Source of the DNA: an uncultured Bacteroidota bacterium
GTDB taxonomy: Bacteria; Bacteroidota; Rhodothermia; Rhodothermales; Salinibacteraceae
Direction: 5' to 3'
NCBI GenBank assembly: GCA_913056185.1
Contig: CAJXLV010000006.1
Coordinates: 46,254 to 110,253, forward strand
DNA: 64,000 bases
Every line of letters starts with the position of its first letter. The first letter of the stretch is position 1. Shown here piece by piece: positions 39,117-48,069 of this stretch. The position numbers and the translations under genes are program-made. The notes under the pieces are model-generated. The model was not told the DNA's origin and made no database searches. It worked only from the letters and a program-made list of their open reading frames with translations.

Positions 39117-39752
39117 GTGATCCACCTGCCCCTGTCTCCGTGCTCCCGGTGGGCGTTGCTTCTGGGGATTGGGGGGCTCCTGGCAGTGAGCGTCGGGTGC
39201 ACCACCGTCCGCGAGGTGTCGGCTTTACAGACCGTGGAGTTTTCGCTCACCCGCGTTTCGTCCGTGCAGGTGGGCGGGGTCGACCTGACGCAGGTCCAGT
39301 CGCTCGACGATCTGGAGGCCGCAGAGTGGACGCGTCTGGCGGCGGTGCTCTCGGAGGGCACGCTTCCGGCGTCGTTCGACGTGCACCTGCGGGCGGTCAA
39401 CCCGTCGGAGAACCGGGTCGATGCGCGCCTTACCGAGATGGACTGGACGCTCCTGTTGGAAAACGAAGAAACCGTCTCGGGGACGGTTCAAGAGCCGGTG
39501 GTGCTGCCGCCGGGCACCCCCCAAGAGATTGTCCTTCCAGTCTCTCTCGATCTGGTTCGCTTTTTCGGCGACAACCTGCGCGGCCTGGTGGACCTGGCGG
39601 CTGCCGTGAGCGGCACCGCTCCGCCGCAGACGATCCAGCTTCGGGTGCAGCCGATTGTGCGAACGCCGCTGGGTCGTCTCAAGTATCCATCGCCCATTCG
39701 GGTGCTGTCGGAGGACGTGGGCGGCCCCGCATCCTCGGGCAATGGACCGTAG
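39117..39752 (+). CDS. LEA14-like (WHy-domain) exported protein
   Basis: 211 residues. N-terminal signal with cysteine (LLLGIGGLLAVSVGCTT), probably a lipoprotein although the -3 position (Ser) is not ideal. The core DVHLRAVNPSENRVDARLTEMDWTLLLENEETVSGTVQEP fits the water-stress/hypersensitive-response (LEA14) beta-sandwich. Such proteins are linked to desiccation or osmotic stress in other organisms. The start is GTG 39117, the only good one before the signal. Ends 47 bases before cmk; possibly cotranscribed. Confidence 0.75.
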   Translation: MIHLPLSPCSRWALLLGIGGLLAVSVGCTTVREVSALQTVEFSLTRVSSVQVGGVDLTQVQSLDDLEAAEWTRLAAVLSEGTLPASFDVHLRAVNPSENRVDARLTEMDWTLLLENEETVSGTVQEPVVLPPGTPQEIVLPVSLDLVRFFGDNLRGLVDLAAAVSGTAPPQTIQLRVQPIVRTPLGRLKYPSPIRVLSEDVGGPASSGNGP

Positions 39753-39799
39753 AGGCCCGAGGCCTGCACTGCTTTTTTCATCACTCCGGTATCTGTACT

Positions 39800-40483
39800 G
39801 TGATTGTCACCATCGATGGACCGGCCGGCTCCGGCAAGAGCACCACCGCCCGGCGTGCGGCGGAGGCGCTGGATTACGTGTATTTGGACACCGGGGCCAT
39901 GTACCGGGCGGTTGCGCTCGGCTTTCTGCGCGCGGGCGTCGCTCCCACCCGGGACGGGGCGGCGGCCGTCCTGCCCTCGTTGCACGTGGGTGTACGATAC
40001 GACGGGCCGCAGATGCGCGTCTTTTTGGAGGATGAGGAGGTGACCTCACAGATTCGGAGTCCCGAGGTCGGGCAGACAGTCAGCGACGTTTCTACCCTTG
40101 CGCCCGTGCGGGAGTACATGGTGGAGGAGCAACGACGAATTGGGCGGGCGCAGGACGAGGTCCACGGCGGCGTGGTGCTCGATGGGCGCGATACGGGCAC
40201 GGTGGTGTTTCCGGAGGCTGACCTCAAGATTTTTATGGTTGCCGATCTGGACGAGCGAGCGCGGCGGCGGCAACAGGAATATGCCGAGAGCGGGGACGAG
40301 CGATCGCTCGACGAGGTCCGGGCCGAGATTGCGGAGCGCGATCGCCAGGACCGACACCGCGACCTTGCGCCCCTCCGCCGTGCGGCAGACGCGGTGGAGC
40401 TGGACACGACCGACTGCACCATTGCCGAGCAGGTGGCATTTGTGGTAGATCACGTTAAAGCGCACTCCAAGTGGGGAACGTAG
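39800..40483 (+). CDS. cmk: Cytidylate kinase
   Basis: 227 residues. Walker A GPAGSGKST at residues 7-15, the GRDTGTVVFPEADLKIFMVADLDERARRR block with the lid arginines, and the C-terminal DTTDCTIAEQV strand identify (d)CMP kinase. Phosphorylates CMP and dCMP. GTG start at 39800. It lies directly upstream of rpsA (231-base gap), the conserved cmk-rpsA order seen in many bacteria. Confidence 0.96.
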   Translation: MIVTIDGPAGSGKSTTARRAAEALDYVYLDTGAMYRAVALGFLRAGVAPTRDGAAAVLPSLHVGVRYDGPQMRVFLEDEEVTSQIRSPEVGQTVSDVSTLAPVREYMVEEQRRIGRAQDEVHGGVVLDGRDTGTVVFPEADLKIFMVADLDERARRRQQEYAESGDERSLDEVRAEIAERDRQDRHRDLAPLRRAADAVELDTTDCTIAEQVAFVVDHVKAHSKWGT

Positions 40484-40714
40484 CCCGCAGACGCACAATA
40501 CAACGTAGGCCTCTACAGGCCCCTTCGGCGGGCCTCCTGGCCCCGCGCCGACGAATCCCAAGCCCTCGGGAGGCAGTTTTTGCGTGCTGACCTCCATCAC
40601 ACTCATTGTTTTTCTTCCCCCTTGCTGGGCAGCCAGGGCCGAGCAAGTACAAATTGCACGCGTTGCCGGACGCCCCGTCCATGGCTGCGCACCGCAAAAC
40701 TCAACCAATCGTAT

Positions 40715-43234
40715 ATGGCAGAACAAGAGCAAGTCGCACCGAAAGACGAATCGCAGGACGCTCCCAATGCCCCTGACGCCGCGGAAGACCCTTCCGCTGC
40801 AGAGGCCCCACCCGCGGAGGAAGCATCCGAGGAGGAAAACGGTTCCGAGGCCGCACCGCCCGAAGAGGCCGCATCGCCAGAAGGCTCCGACCCATCCGCG
40901 TCGGAAGGCGACGGCGAGGCCACATCCGAGCCGCCGCAAGACCCCGGTCTCGTCCACCGCATCCTCGAGGAAGCCGTCGAGGAAGCTTCGGAGGAGCTCG
41001 AAATTCCGACTGGCGACGAGGCAGCCGTTGACGTGGCCGAGTTCGACGAGCCGACCCAGGGCGTGTCCGCCGAAGAGCTGGAGCGGACGGAAGACGCCCA
41101 GGGCTTTACGGGCGAGACGTACGGAAAAACGGTTTCGCTCGACGAGCTGGAGACGGATCAGGCGACGCACACTGAAGATCCTGTGTACGACCAGTTCCGG
41201 CAGGTCGTCGACCAGACCTCCATCGACGTTCGGGAGCAGGACATCGTTCAGGGCCGTGTCCTACAGGCCAATGAGGACTACGTGGTCATCGACATCGGCT
41301 ACAAGAGCGATGGCATCGTGGCCCGTGACGAGTTTTCGGAAGAGGAGATTGGGCCAGGGGACACCGTAGAGGTGTACCTGGAGCGCAAAGAAGACCGCGA
41401 CGGCCAGCTTGTGCTCTCGAAGGAGCAGGCCGACAAGGTGCGCCGCTGGCAGCGGGTGGAAGAGATTTACGAGGACGAGGAGGTCATCGAGGGCACGATC
41501 GTGCGCCGCATCAAGGGCGGCATGATTGTGGAACTGCTCGACGGCATGGAGGCCTTCTTGCCTGGCTCGCAGATTGACGTCCGCCCGGTGCGCGACTTTG
41601 AAGCGTACCTGGAGAAGCGGATGGAGTTCAAGATCGTAAAGCTCAATCCGGAGAACGAGAACATTGTCGTCTCCCACCGTGAGCTCATTGAGCACGAGCT
41701 GGAAGAGCAGCGCCAGCAGATTCTGGAACAGCTCGAGGTGGGCCAGGTGCTGCAGGGGACGGTCAAAAACATCGTCGACTTTGGGGTCTTTATCGACCTC
41801 GGCGGCGTGGATGGCCTTCTGCACATCACCGACCTCTCGTGGGGGCGTGTGTCGCACCCAAGCGAGATTGTGGAGCTCGATCAAGAGCTCGAGGTCGTGG
41901 TCCTCGATTACGAAGAAGAGCGCCAGCGCATCTCGCTGGGCTTGAAGCAGCTGAAAGAGCATCCCTGGGAAAAGATCGGCGACCAGTACAGCGAGGGCGA
42001 CACGGTCGAGGGCAAGGTCGTTTCCATCACCAACTATGGGGCCTTCGTCGAGATCGAGAAGGGCATCGAGGGGCTCGTCCACATTAGCGAAATGTCGTGG
42101 ACACGCCACATCGAACACCCCAGCCAGATGGTCTCGCTGGGGCAGATCGTCGATGTCAAGATTCTGAACATCGACCAGGACGAGCGGAAGATTTCGCTCG
42201 GGATGAAGCAGCTGGAGCCGGACCCCTGGGACGGCATCAGCGACCGCTATCCGGCGGGCACAGTGCTTACCGGCACCGTGCGCAACATCACGCACTTCGG
42301 CGTCTTCGTCGAGATTGAGCCGGGCATCGACGGGCTTGTGCACGTCTCCGACCTGTCGTGGACCAAGAAAATCCGCCACCCCGGCGACATGGTTGATGAG
42401 GGACAGGAGCTCGATGTAGTCATCCTGAACATTGACGAGGACCGGCGCCGCATCTCGCTGGGCCACAAGCAGGTGAAGACCAACCCGTGGGACCAGTTTG
42501 CCGATGCGTACGAGGAAGGCAACGATACGAAGGGCGAAATCGTGCGGGTGGAAGACAAAGGGCTCGTTGTGCAGCTCCCGCTGGACGTGGAAGCCTTTGT
42601 GCCGGGCAGCGAGCTGAAGCGAGGCCCTCAAGAGTTCCGAAACCACTACCATGAGGGCGACGAGCTGGAGCTCCGGGTCATTCGGTTCGACAAAGACCAG
42701 AAGGACATTGTCCTTAGCGAGACGGCGAAGGACCGCGCCGAGCGTCAGCAGGAGCGCAAGGAAGAACAGCGCCAGAAGCGCGAGGAGAAGCGCCAGCGCG
42801 AGGAAGCGGTGCGCGACTTTCAGGAGGAGCAGCAATCCGAGGAGGAGCCGACCACTGGCCCCACCACCCTCGGCGAGCTGTCGGGCCTGGCCGATCTCCG
42901 GCGCGAAATGGAAGAAGAAGAGCGCCGGGAAGCGGCGGAGGCTGCCGCTGAGGCATCCGGGGATGCGGACGATGGAGACGGTGCGGACGACGAAGGCGAC
43001 GCCGACGATGCGTCTGCGGATACGGAAGAAGCGTCGGAGGCTTTCGATGAAACCTCGGGCTTCCCCGAAGGCTTCCCCCGCGCTTCCCGCCTCGAAAATG
43101 CGGGCGTCTCGACACTGGCTGCGCTCCGCGACGTGGACGACCTGACGGAGCTTGACGGCATTGGATCCGCTTACGCTGAGGAAATTTCAGCGGCACTGGC
43201 GGACTTTGACGAAACCGGCTCCACTGACGCGTAG
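40715..43234 (+). CDS. rpsA: Ribosomal protein S1 with acidic N-terminal extension and C-terminal HhH
   Basis: 839 residues, against about 560 in E. coli. An acidic, Ala/Pro/Glu-rich extension of about 170 residues is followed by six S1 repeats starting near residues 172, 255, 342, 427, 513 and 601 (e.g. GTVKNIVDFGVFIDLGGVDG, GKVVSITNYGAFVEIEKG). Then comes a charged, probably coiled region (RAERQQERKEEQRQKREEK), and a final segment LENAGVSTLAALRDVDDLTELDGIGSAYA of helix-hairpin-helix type. S1 helps the 30S subunit bind mRNA, which matters in a genome with weak Shine-Dalgarno sites. ATG 40715. Confidence 0.95.
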   Translation: MAEQEQVAPKDESQDAPNAPDAAEDPSAAEAPPAEEASEEENGSEAAPPEEAASPEGSDPSASEGDGEATSEPPQDPGLVHRILEEAVEEASEELEIPTGDEAAVDVAEFDEPTQGVSAEELERTEDAQGFTGETYGKTVSLDELETDQATHTEDPVYDQFRQVVDQTSIDVREQDIVQGRVLQANEDYVVIDIGYKSDGIVARDEFSEEEIGPGDTVEVYLERKEDRDGQLVLSKEQADKVRRWQRVEEIYEDEEVIEGTIVRRIKGGMIVELLDGMEAFLPGSQIDVRPVRDFEAYLEKRMEFKIVKLNPENENIVVSHRELIEHELEEQRQQILEQLEVGQVLQGTVKNIVDFGVFIDLGGVDGLLHITDLSWGRVSHPSEIVELDQELEVVVLDYEEERQRISLGLKQLKEHPWEKIGDQYSEGDTVEGKVVSITNYGAFVEIEKGIEGLVHISEMSWTRHIEHPSQMVSLGQIVDVKILNIDQDERKISLGMKQLEPDPWDGISDRYPAGTVLTGTVRNITHFGVFVEIEPGIDGLVHVSDLSWTKKIRHPGDMVDEGQELDVVILNIDEDRRRISLGHKQVKTNPWDQFADAYEEGNDTKGEIVRVEDKGLVVQLPLDVEAFVPGSELKRGPQEFRNHYHEGDELELRVIRFDKDQKDIVLSETAKDRAERQQERKEEQRQKREEKRQREEAVRDFQEEQQSEEEPTTGPTTLGELSGLADLRREMEEEERREAAEAAAEASGDADDGDGADDEGDADDASADTEEASEAFDETSGFPEGFPRASRLENAGVSTLAALRDVDDLTELDGIGSAYAEEISAALADFDETGSTDA

Positions 43235-43267
43235 CACGCCTTCTGCCCGCGCACGACCCACACCACG

Positions 43268-43302
43268 AAGGGGCGGCTTCCAGCACGGAAGCCGTCCCTT
43301 TT
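43268..43302 (+). terminator. Rho-independent terminator of rpsA
   Basis: Hairpin with GGCTTCC/GGAAGCC and an extended outer stem (GGGGC / GTCCC with one G-T pair), 5-base loop, followed by TTTT. It starts 34 bases after the rpsA stop. Confidence 0.88.
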
Positions 43303-43369
43303 GCGTTGGGCCCGCTCGCGACGACCACCCCCACATCTTCTTCTGCATTCCCCCCACCTGTATCGTTTC

Positions 43370-44791
43370 ATGAACGCCTCCCAAGAGTACCTCCCCACCG
43401 CCAGCAACTCCATTACCGTACGGGTGCACATCGACAACCGCCCCGGCATGCTCGCGAAGGTGACCTCTGCGATCGGAGAGGAAGGCGGCAACATTGGCGC
43501 GATCGACATTGTGCGGGCGGAGCAGGAAGAGCTCACCCGCGATATTACCATCAATACGCGCAGCGACGAGCACGCGCGCTCCATCGTGGACGCCTTGCGC
43601 AGCATCCAGGGGGTGTCGGTCGTCAACACGTCCGATCGCACCTTTCTGCTGCACCTTGGCGGCAAGCTGGAAGTGGCAAGCAAGACGCCCCTCCGCACGC
43701 GCGATCAGCTCTCCATGGCCTATACCCCGGGCGTGGCCCGCGTGTGCGAGGCCCTCCACGAAACGCCCAACGATGCGCACCGACTCACCATCAAGAGCAA
43801 CACCGTAGCCGTCGTGTCGGACGGCACGGCCGTGCTCGGTCTCGGCGACATTGGCGCCGAGGCGGCCATCCCCGTCATGGAGGGCAAGGCACAGCTCCTG
43901 AAAGAATTTGCCGGGGTGAACGGATTCCCGGTGTGTCTCGATACGACCGACGTCGACGAAATTGTGGAGACGGTCTGCCGCATCGCGCCCGTCTTTGGCG
44001 GCATCAACCTCGAAGACATCGCGGCGCCCCGCTGCTTTGAGGTGGAGGAGCGCCTGCGGGAGCGCCTGGACATTCCCGTCTTTCACGACGACCAGCACGG
44101 CACGGCGGTAGTCACGGTGGCGGCGCTGCTCAATGCGCTTGCCATCGTGGACAAGTCGCTTTCCGAGATCTCGGTGGTGATGTCCGGGATCGGGGCTGCG
44201 GGCACGGCCGTTACCGAAATGCTGCTCCAGATGGGCGTAGAGGACATCGTGGGCGTAGACAGCAGTGGCCCTGTTACTGCCGAGCGCTCCGACCTAAACG
44301 CCGCTAAGAAGCAGTACGTGGAAATGACGGACCCGGACGCCGACGGCGAGACGCTCTCGGACCTTCTGGAGGGGGCGGATGTCTTTATCGGCCTGAGCGC
44401 CCCGGACATCCTCGAGGTGGCGGACCTGGAGCGCATGGCCCGCGACCCCATCGTGTTTGCGATGGCCAACCCCCGTCCGGAGATCATGCCGGAGGTGGCC
44501 TACCCCCACGTGGCGGTCATGGCGACGGGGCGAAGCGATTATCCCAACCAGATCAATAATGTGCTGTGCTTCCCGGGCCTCTTTAAGGGGGCGCTGAGTT
44601 GCCACACGGCGGCCATTACCGATGAGATGAAGATCGCGGCCGCGAAGGCCATTGCGGATACCATTGCCCCGGAAAATCTGACGGCCGACTACATTGTGCC
44701 CAGCGTATTCGACCAGGAAGTGGTAAAGCAGGTCGCCAAAGCAGTGTCAGAGACTGCTCATCAGCAGGGCGTTGCCCGGAAGCGGACGTAG
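43370..44791 (+). CDS. Malic enzyme with N-terminal ACT domain
   Basis: 473 residues. An ACT regulatory domain (SITVRVHIDNRPGMLAKVTSAI, residues 14-85) precedes the malic enzyme fold: YTPGVARVCEAL with the catalytic Tyr, the Lys in TIKSNTVAVVSDG, the metal-binding FHDDQHGTAV block, and the dinucleotide motif GIGAAGTA. It oxidatively decarboxylates malate to pyruvate with NAD(P)+; the ACT domain implies control by a small ligand, perhaps an amino acid. ATG 43370 is chosen. It lies just after the rpsA terminator. Confidence 0.93.
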   Translation: MNASQEYLPTASNSITVRVHIDNRPGMLAKVTSAIGEEGGNIGAIDIVRAEQEELTRDITINTRSDEHARSIVDALRSIQGVSVVNTSDRTFLLHLGGKLEVASKTPLRTRDQLSMAYTPGVARVCEALHETPNDAHRLTIKSNTVAVVSDGTAVLGLGDIGAEAAIPVMEGKAQLLKEFAGVNGFPVCLDTTDVDEIVETVCRIAPVFGGINLEDIAAPRCFEVEERLRERLDIPVFHDDQHGTAVVTVAALLNALAIVDKSLSEISVVMSGIGAAGTAVTEMLLQMGVEDIVGVDSSGPVTAERSDLNAAKKQYVEMTDPDADGETLSDLLEGADVFIGLSAPDILEVADLERMARDPIVFAMANPRPEIMPEVAYPHVAVMATGRSDYPNQINNVLCFPGLFKGALSCHTAAITDEMKIAAAKAIADTIAPENLTADYIVPSVFDQEVVKQVAKAVSETAHQQGVARKRT

Positions 44792-44960
44792 CCTCACGCC
44801 GCCGCGCATGGGGGCTTCTCATAAAAGCCGTCGCGCGGGGGGCGGCATTGCGCGTCCCTCTCCCAGGAGCTATCGCGTGCGAGGCTCATGCTGGAAGACC
44901 GGCATCACCACCGCGCAGCACACTCCTCATTCCCTCGTTCAAGCTCCCCTCAGTCTCCCC

Positions 44961-45311
44961 ATGGCCACCGTCGCAACCCATCTGCTGGTGTCACAGTCGG
45001 ACGATCCGGAGGCTGTCCGGGCCCACCCCGCCATCGAGGCGCAAGGGTTTGAGCCACAGGTGTCCGACGAGCCGTCGTCCAGCAGTCCCCCTGGTTCCCT
45101 CCAGTTCTCGGTCACGCATGCGCTGGACGAACACGAGCGCCTGGACGAGCCCGCCCGCCGCCTCTCCGCCGCCTTTCCATCCGCCATTGTCACACTGTAC
45201 GAAGTGGAGGAGCGCTTCGAGCAAATCGAACGGGTATGGTCGGCGGTTTTCGTGGATGGAGAGCAGGTAGGAGAGCTTACGCACGGCTCCGTTTTTCACG
45301 CTGGCCTGTAA
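44961..45311 (+). CDS. Hypothetical acidic protein, 116 residues
   Basis: No family recognised. The protein has a Pro/Ser-rich middle (VSDEPSSSSPPGSL) and a C-terminal beta-like part (SAIVTLYEVEERFEQIERVWSAVFVDGEQVGEL). It starts at ATG 44961, 169 bases after the malic enzyme. Codon use looks like its neighbours. The opposite strand of this region is also open, but this frame has the better composition for the genome. Confidence 0.55.
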   Translation: MATVATHLLVSQSDDPEAVRAHPAIEAQGFEPQVSDEPSSSSPPGSLQFSVTHALDEHERLDEPARRLSAAFPSAIVTLYEVEERFEQIERVWSAVFVDGEQVGELTHGSVFHAGL

Positions 45312-45975
45312 GCCTCCCAAAAACACAAAAAATTGACTTCTCCCCCTGGCCATCGGATTGCTTTCAGCGTGGGCCATTGACACTCCCCCGACAAATACTG
45401 CGAAGCATTCATGCCCGTAAAAGACCGGGGGATCCTTGGGCGGTCTGCCCGTCCTCTCCCGCGCTTCAACGAGCCGACGTCGTGAGGTTATGCAAAGCCG
45501 CCAGCGTTCTCCGCAGGCATTGGCCGCCTCGAGTGCTCCCGTCAGCTTGACGGGACACACGCTCGAAACAAATGCTCGAAAGTGAGCCTGTCCCCCTTTG
45601 AGGATTGGTGTGACGGAAAATGACATCCCACAAATGACATCTTGCAAATGGTGTCTCAAGGGAAGCACATTGTTTCGCCAGGGATGCGAGAAGGGTCCGT
45701 GTCTTCCGGAGTCTCCCGTTCCCGAAGGGGGGAAGCTATGCAGTCTTGCGTGCACCTCAGTATTACAAAGAGCCTGAACGGAGAGCAACGTAGTAGCACG
45801 GAGCCCGCACTGCGGAGTCAAGTAGGCCTTCGGGCGGTATCTTCAGGCTTGCTGGAAACGTTTTGTGTTGTCGTAACACATATACATTAAATGAAAGGGA
45901 ATAGAAAGGGGAACCTCTTGTATGCTCTCAGGCTACGAGACGTGAGTATCCCAGTAACGATCACAACTAAACATT
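45312..45975. other. Long gene-free stretch of unknown content
   Basis: 664 bases. It includes a 7-bp hairpin at 45538-45554 (CCCGTCA-GCT-TGACGGG) and a lower-GC block near 45855-45930 that probably contains the promoter of the following gene. A long minus-strand frame crosses it (up to 45821) but has no recognised motif and overlaps the previous gene. It may be a decayed element or hold a non-coding RNA; neither is shown. Confidence 0.45.
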
Positions 45976-46284
45976 ATGGACGCCGAATTCGAAATGGAAG
46001 TTATGAATCAAAACGAAGCCGAGCGCGAGCTTGGGGCCAGCGGTGGACGCGGTCGAACATCCCAGTACGAGCCCATCGCCCAAAAATGGGCCGACGTTGG
46101 TGAAGATGAGGCGATCGTTCTTGCCGAGTTGGCAAAAAACGACATCCAAAATCTGCGGAATCTCCTGTACCGACGCTTCGGAAAAGAGAACGTCATTGTA
46201 CGATCGGCCCAACAGGACGATGGGACGTACAAGGCCGTAGTGCGAGCCCGCGAAGACAACGAGTACCTTCGAAACGACGCGTAG
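45976..46284 (+). CDS. Small conserved-looking hypothetical protein
   Basis: 102 residues, acidic N-terminus, then a compact core (DEAIVLAELAKNDIQNLRNLLYRRFGKENVIVRSAQQDDGTYKAVVRARED) with alternating helix and strand, like a small nucleic-acid-binding or ferredoxin-like fold. Family not recognised. Upstream DNA is AT-richer than usual and likely the promoter, and the gene itself is less GC-rich than its neighbours. It is alone in its transcript and is followed by a 13-bp hairpin. ATG 45976. Confidence 0.7.
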   Translation: MDAEFEMEVMNQNEAERELGASGGRGRTSQYEPIAQKWADVGEDEAIVLAELAKNDIQNLRNLLYRRFGKENVIVRSAQQDDGTYKAVVRAREDNEYLRNDA

Positions 46285-46320
46285 ACGAGGCGTATTGCCC
46301 CAATTTGCCCCCGATGCGAA

Positions 46321-46351
46321 ACGGGTGGTGATGCAACACATCACCACCCGT
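46321..46351. terminator. Strong hairpin between convergent genes
   Basis: Perfect 13-bp stem (ACGGGTGGTGATG and its complement) with a 5-base loop, between a plus-strand gene ending at 46284 and a minus-strand gene ending at 46405. It lacks a T-run on either side, so a bidirectional terminator or 3' stabiliser is likely but not certain. Confidence 0.65.
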
Positions 46352-46404
46352 GAGGGGAGTTTGCCGAAAGAGAGCTGTTGAGAAGAATGCTCAGATGACG
46401 AGAG

Positions 46405-47892
46405 CTATTCGTCCACCGAGTCCATCTGCGCCTTCTGAAGGCGCCCCGAGTAGTCGATATACACGGTCTTGGGTTCGGTCCAAAACTCAAAGGCGGCATA
46501 GCCTCCATCGCGTTGGCCATTGCCCGTGTCCTTCACCCCGCCGAAGGGCATGTGCGCCTCGGCCCCGATGGTGGGCCCGTTGACGTAGGTGATCCCGGCC
46601 TCCAGGTCGTGCATGGCTTGGAAGCTGCGGTTGACGTCCCGGGTGTAGATGGAAGAAGAGAGGCCGAATTGCGTGTCGTTGGCGACCTCCACCGCCTCTT
46701 CGTAGGAACTCACCTCAAAGACCGCCAGCACCGGCCCAAAAATTTCTTCCTGGGCAATGGTCATGTCCGGGGTCACATCGGTGAAGAGCGTAGGCTCGTA
46801 GAAGTGTCCGCCGAGGCCGTCGACCTCAGCCGGAGCGCCGCCCATCTGCAGGGTGGCACCTTCGTCCGTGCCGGTTTGCACGTACCGATGCACCGTGTCT
46901 ACGGCCGCATCGTTGATGAGAGGGCCCACGTCCGTAGCCTCCTCATTTCCGTCGCCGAGGACCAGCGTTTCCGCCTCGTCCCGAATCATCGCCACGAAGT
47001 CATCGTGGACCGCCTCGTGGCAGATGAGTCGGCTTGTCGCCGTACAGCGCTGCCCCGTGGTGCCGTACGCCCCCCAGATGGCCCCGTCCAGGGCAAGATC
47101 CAGGTCGGCATCGTCCATGACAATCATCGGATTTTTGCCGCCCATCTCCAATGACACAGGCGTGTTGAGGCGGCCGCACGTTTCGGCAATGGTAGTGCCC
47201 ACCTCGTACGATCCCGTAAACCCGATGGCGTCCACATCGGTGTGCTCCACGAGCGCCGTGCCGGCCGCATCGGCACCGTGGACGACATTGAGCACGCCCG
47301 CCGGCAGGCCCGCATCGAGGAGGGTTTCGATGAAGAGCCGTCCGCTAACTGGAGCGTCCTCGCTGGGCTTAAACACCACCGTGTTGCCGGCGGCGAGGGC
47401 CGGATAGATCTTCCACGACGGCACCGCCACAGGAAAATTCCAGGCGGTAATGATGCCACAGACCCCGAGCGGTCGGCGGATTGTCATGTTCATCTTGTTC
47501 GGCAGCTCGCTTGGGACCGTCGCGCCGAACAGGCGTCGCGTTTCGCTGGCGGTGTAGTACGCCGTGTCGATGGCCTCCTGCACGTCGCCCTTGGTTTCAA
47601 AGAACGGTTTGCCCATCTCCCGCGTCATCGTACGGGCAATGTCCGTCTTCCGCTCGGCCAGCAGATCGCCGGAGCGTTTCAGGATTTTGCCGCGCGCAGG
47701 GGCCGGGGTCGACCGCCAGTCCGTGTAAGCATCGCGGGCGGCCTGCACGGCCGCGTCCACGTCCTCCGCCGTGGACGCGGGCATCTCGGCAAGCAGGTCG
47801 GTGGGGTCGGCGGGGTTTCGGGTTTCAAAGGTGCGGCCGGAGGCAGCATCGGTCCAGCGACCGTCAATGTAATTTTGAGCGGAATCTTGCAT
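46405..47892 (-). CDS. Aldehyde dehydrogenase family protein
   Basis: 495 residues. Cofactor and active-site motifs are complete: ITAWNFPVAVPSWKIYPALAAGNTVVFKPSE, GFTGSYEVG, the catalytic Glu in SLEMGGKNP, and the catalytic Cys in GQRCTATSR. The GQRCTA(T/S)SR form and the EIFGPVLAVF segment resemble 2-oxoglutarate-semialdehyde dehydrogenases and some aminoadipate-semialdehyde enzymes, but the substrate cannot be fixed. ATG 47892 (MQDSAQNYID). Divergent from the aminotransferase, 177 bases apart, so a shared amino acid pathway is possible. Confidence 0.9.
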   Translation of the reverse strand: MQDSAQNYIDGRWTDAASGRTFETRNPADPTDLLAEMPASTAEDVDAAVQAARDAYTDWRSTPAPARGKILKRSGDLLAERKTDIARTMTREMGKPFFETKGDVQEAIDTAYYTASETRRLFGATVPSELPNKMNMTIRRPLGVCGIITAWNFPVAVPSWKIYPALAAGNTVVFKPSEDAPVSGRLFIETLLDAGLPAGVLNVVHGADAAGTALVEHTDVDAIGFTGSYEVGTTIAETCGRLNTPVSLEMGGKNPMIVMDDADLDLALDGAIWGAYGTTGQRCTATSRLICHEAVHDDFVAMIRDEAETLVLGDGNEEATDVGPLINDAAVDTVHRYVQTGTDEGATLQMGGAPAEVDGLGGHFYEPTLFTDVTPDMTIAQEEIFGPVLAVFEVSSYEEAVEVANDTQFGLSSSIYTRDVNRSFQAMHDLEAGITYVNGPTIGAEAHMPFGGVKDTGNGQRDGGYAAFEFWTEPKTVYIDYSGRLQKAQMDSVDE

Positions 47893-48069
47893 AGGAAGCA
47901 GGAAAACGTCGGAAAGGTGAGGGAGAACGCGCTTTTGAAAGCTACCTGCCGCACCGGCAAAGTACAATGCGTTGCGCGGTCAGCAGGGCTCCGTGATGAA
48001 CCTTCCGGAGAAGGGGGGAGTACGTGATCGCCCGCTGTCTTCCACGAACTGTCTCCGCCGTCCGCTCCT

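Noticed and set aside
44991..45821. Minus-strand frame of 276 residues across the 45.3 kb gap
   Set aside because: Contains a GRPPKDP string that recalls some transposases, but no DDE or other motif follows, and it overlaps the preceding gene. Not enough to call an IS remnant.
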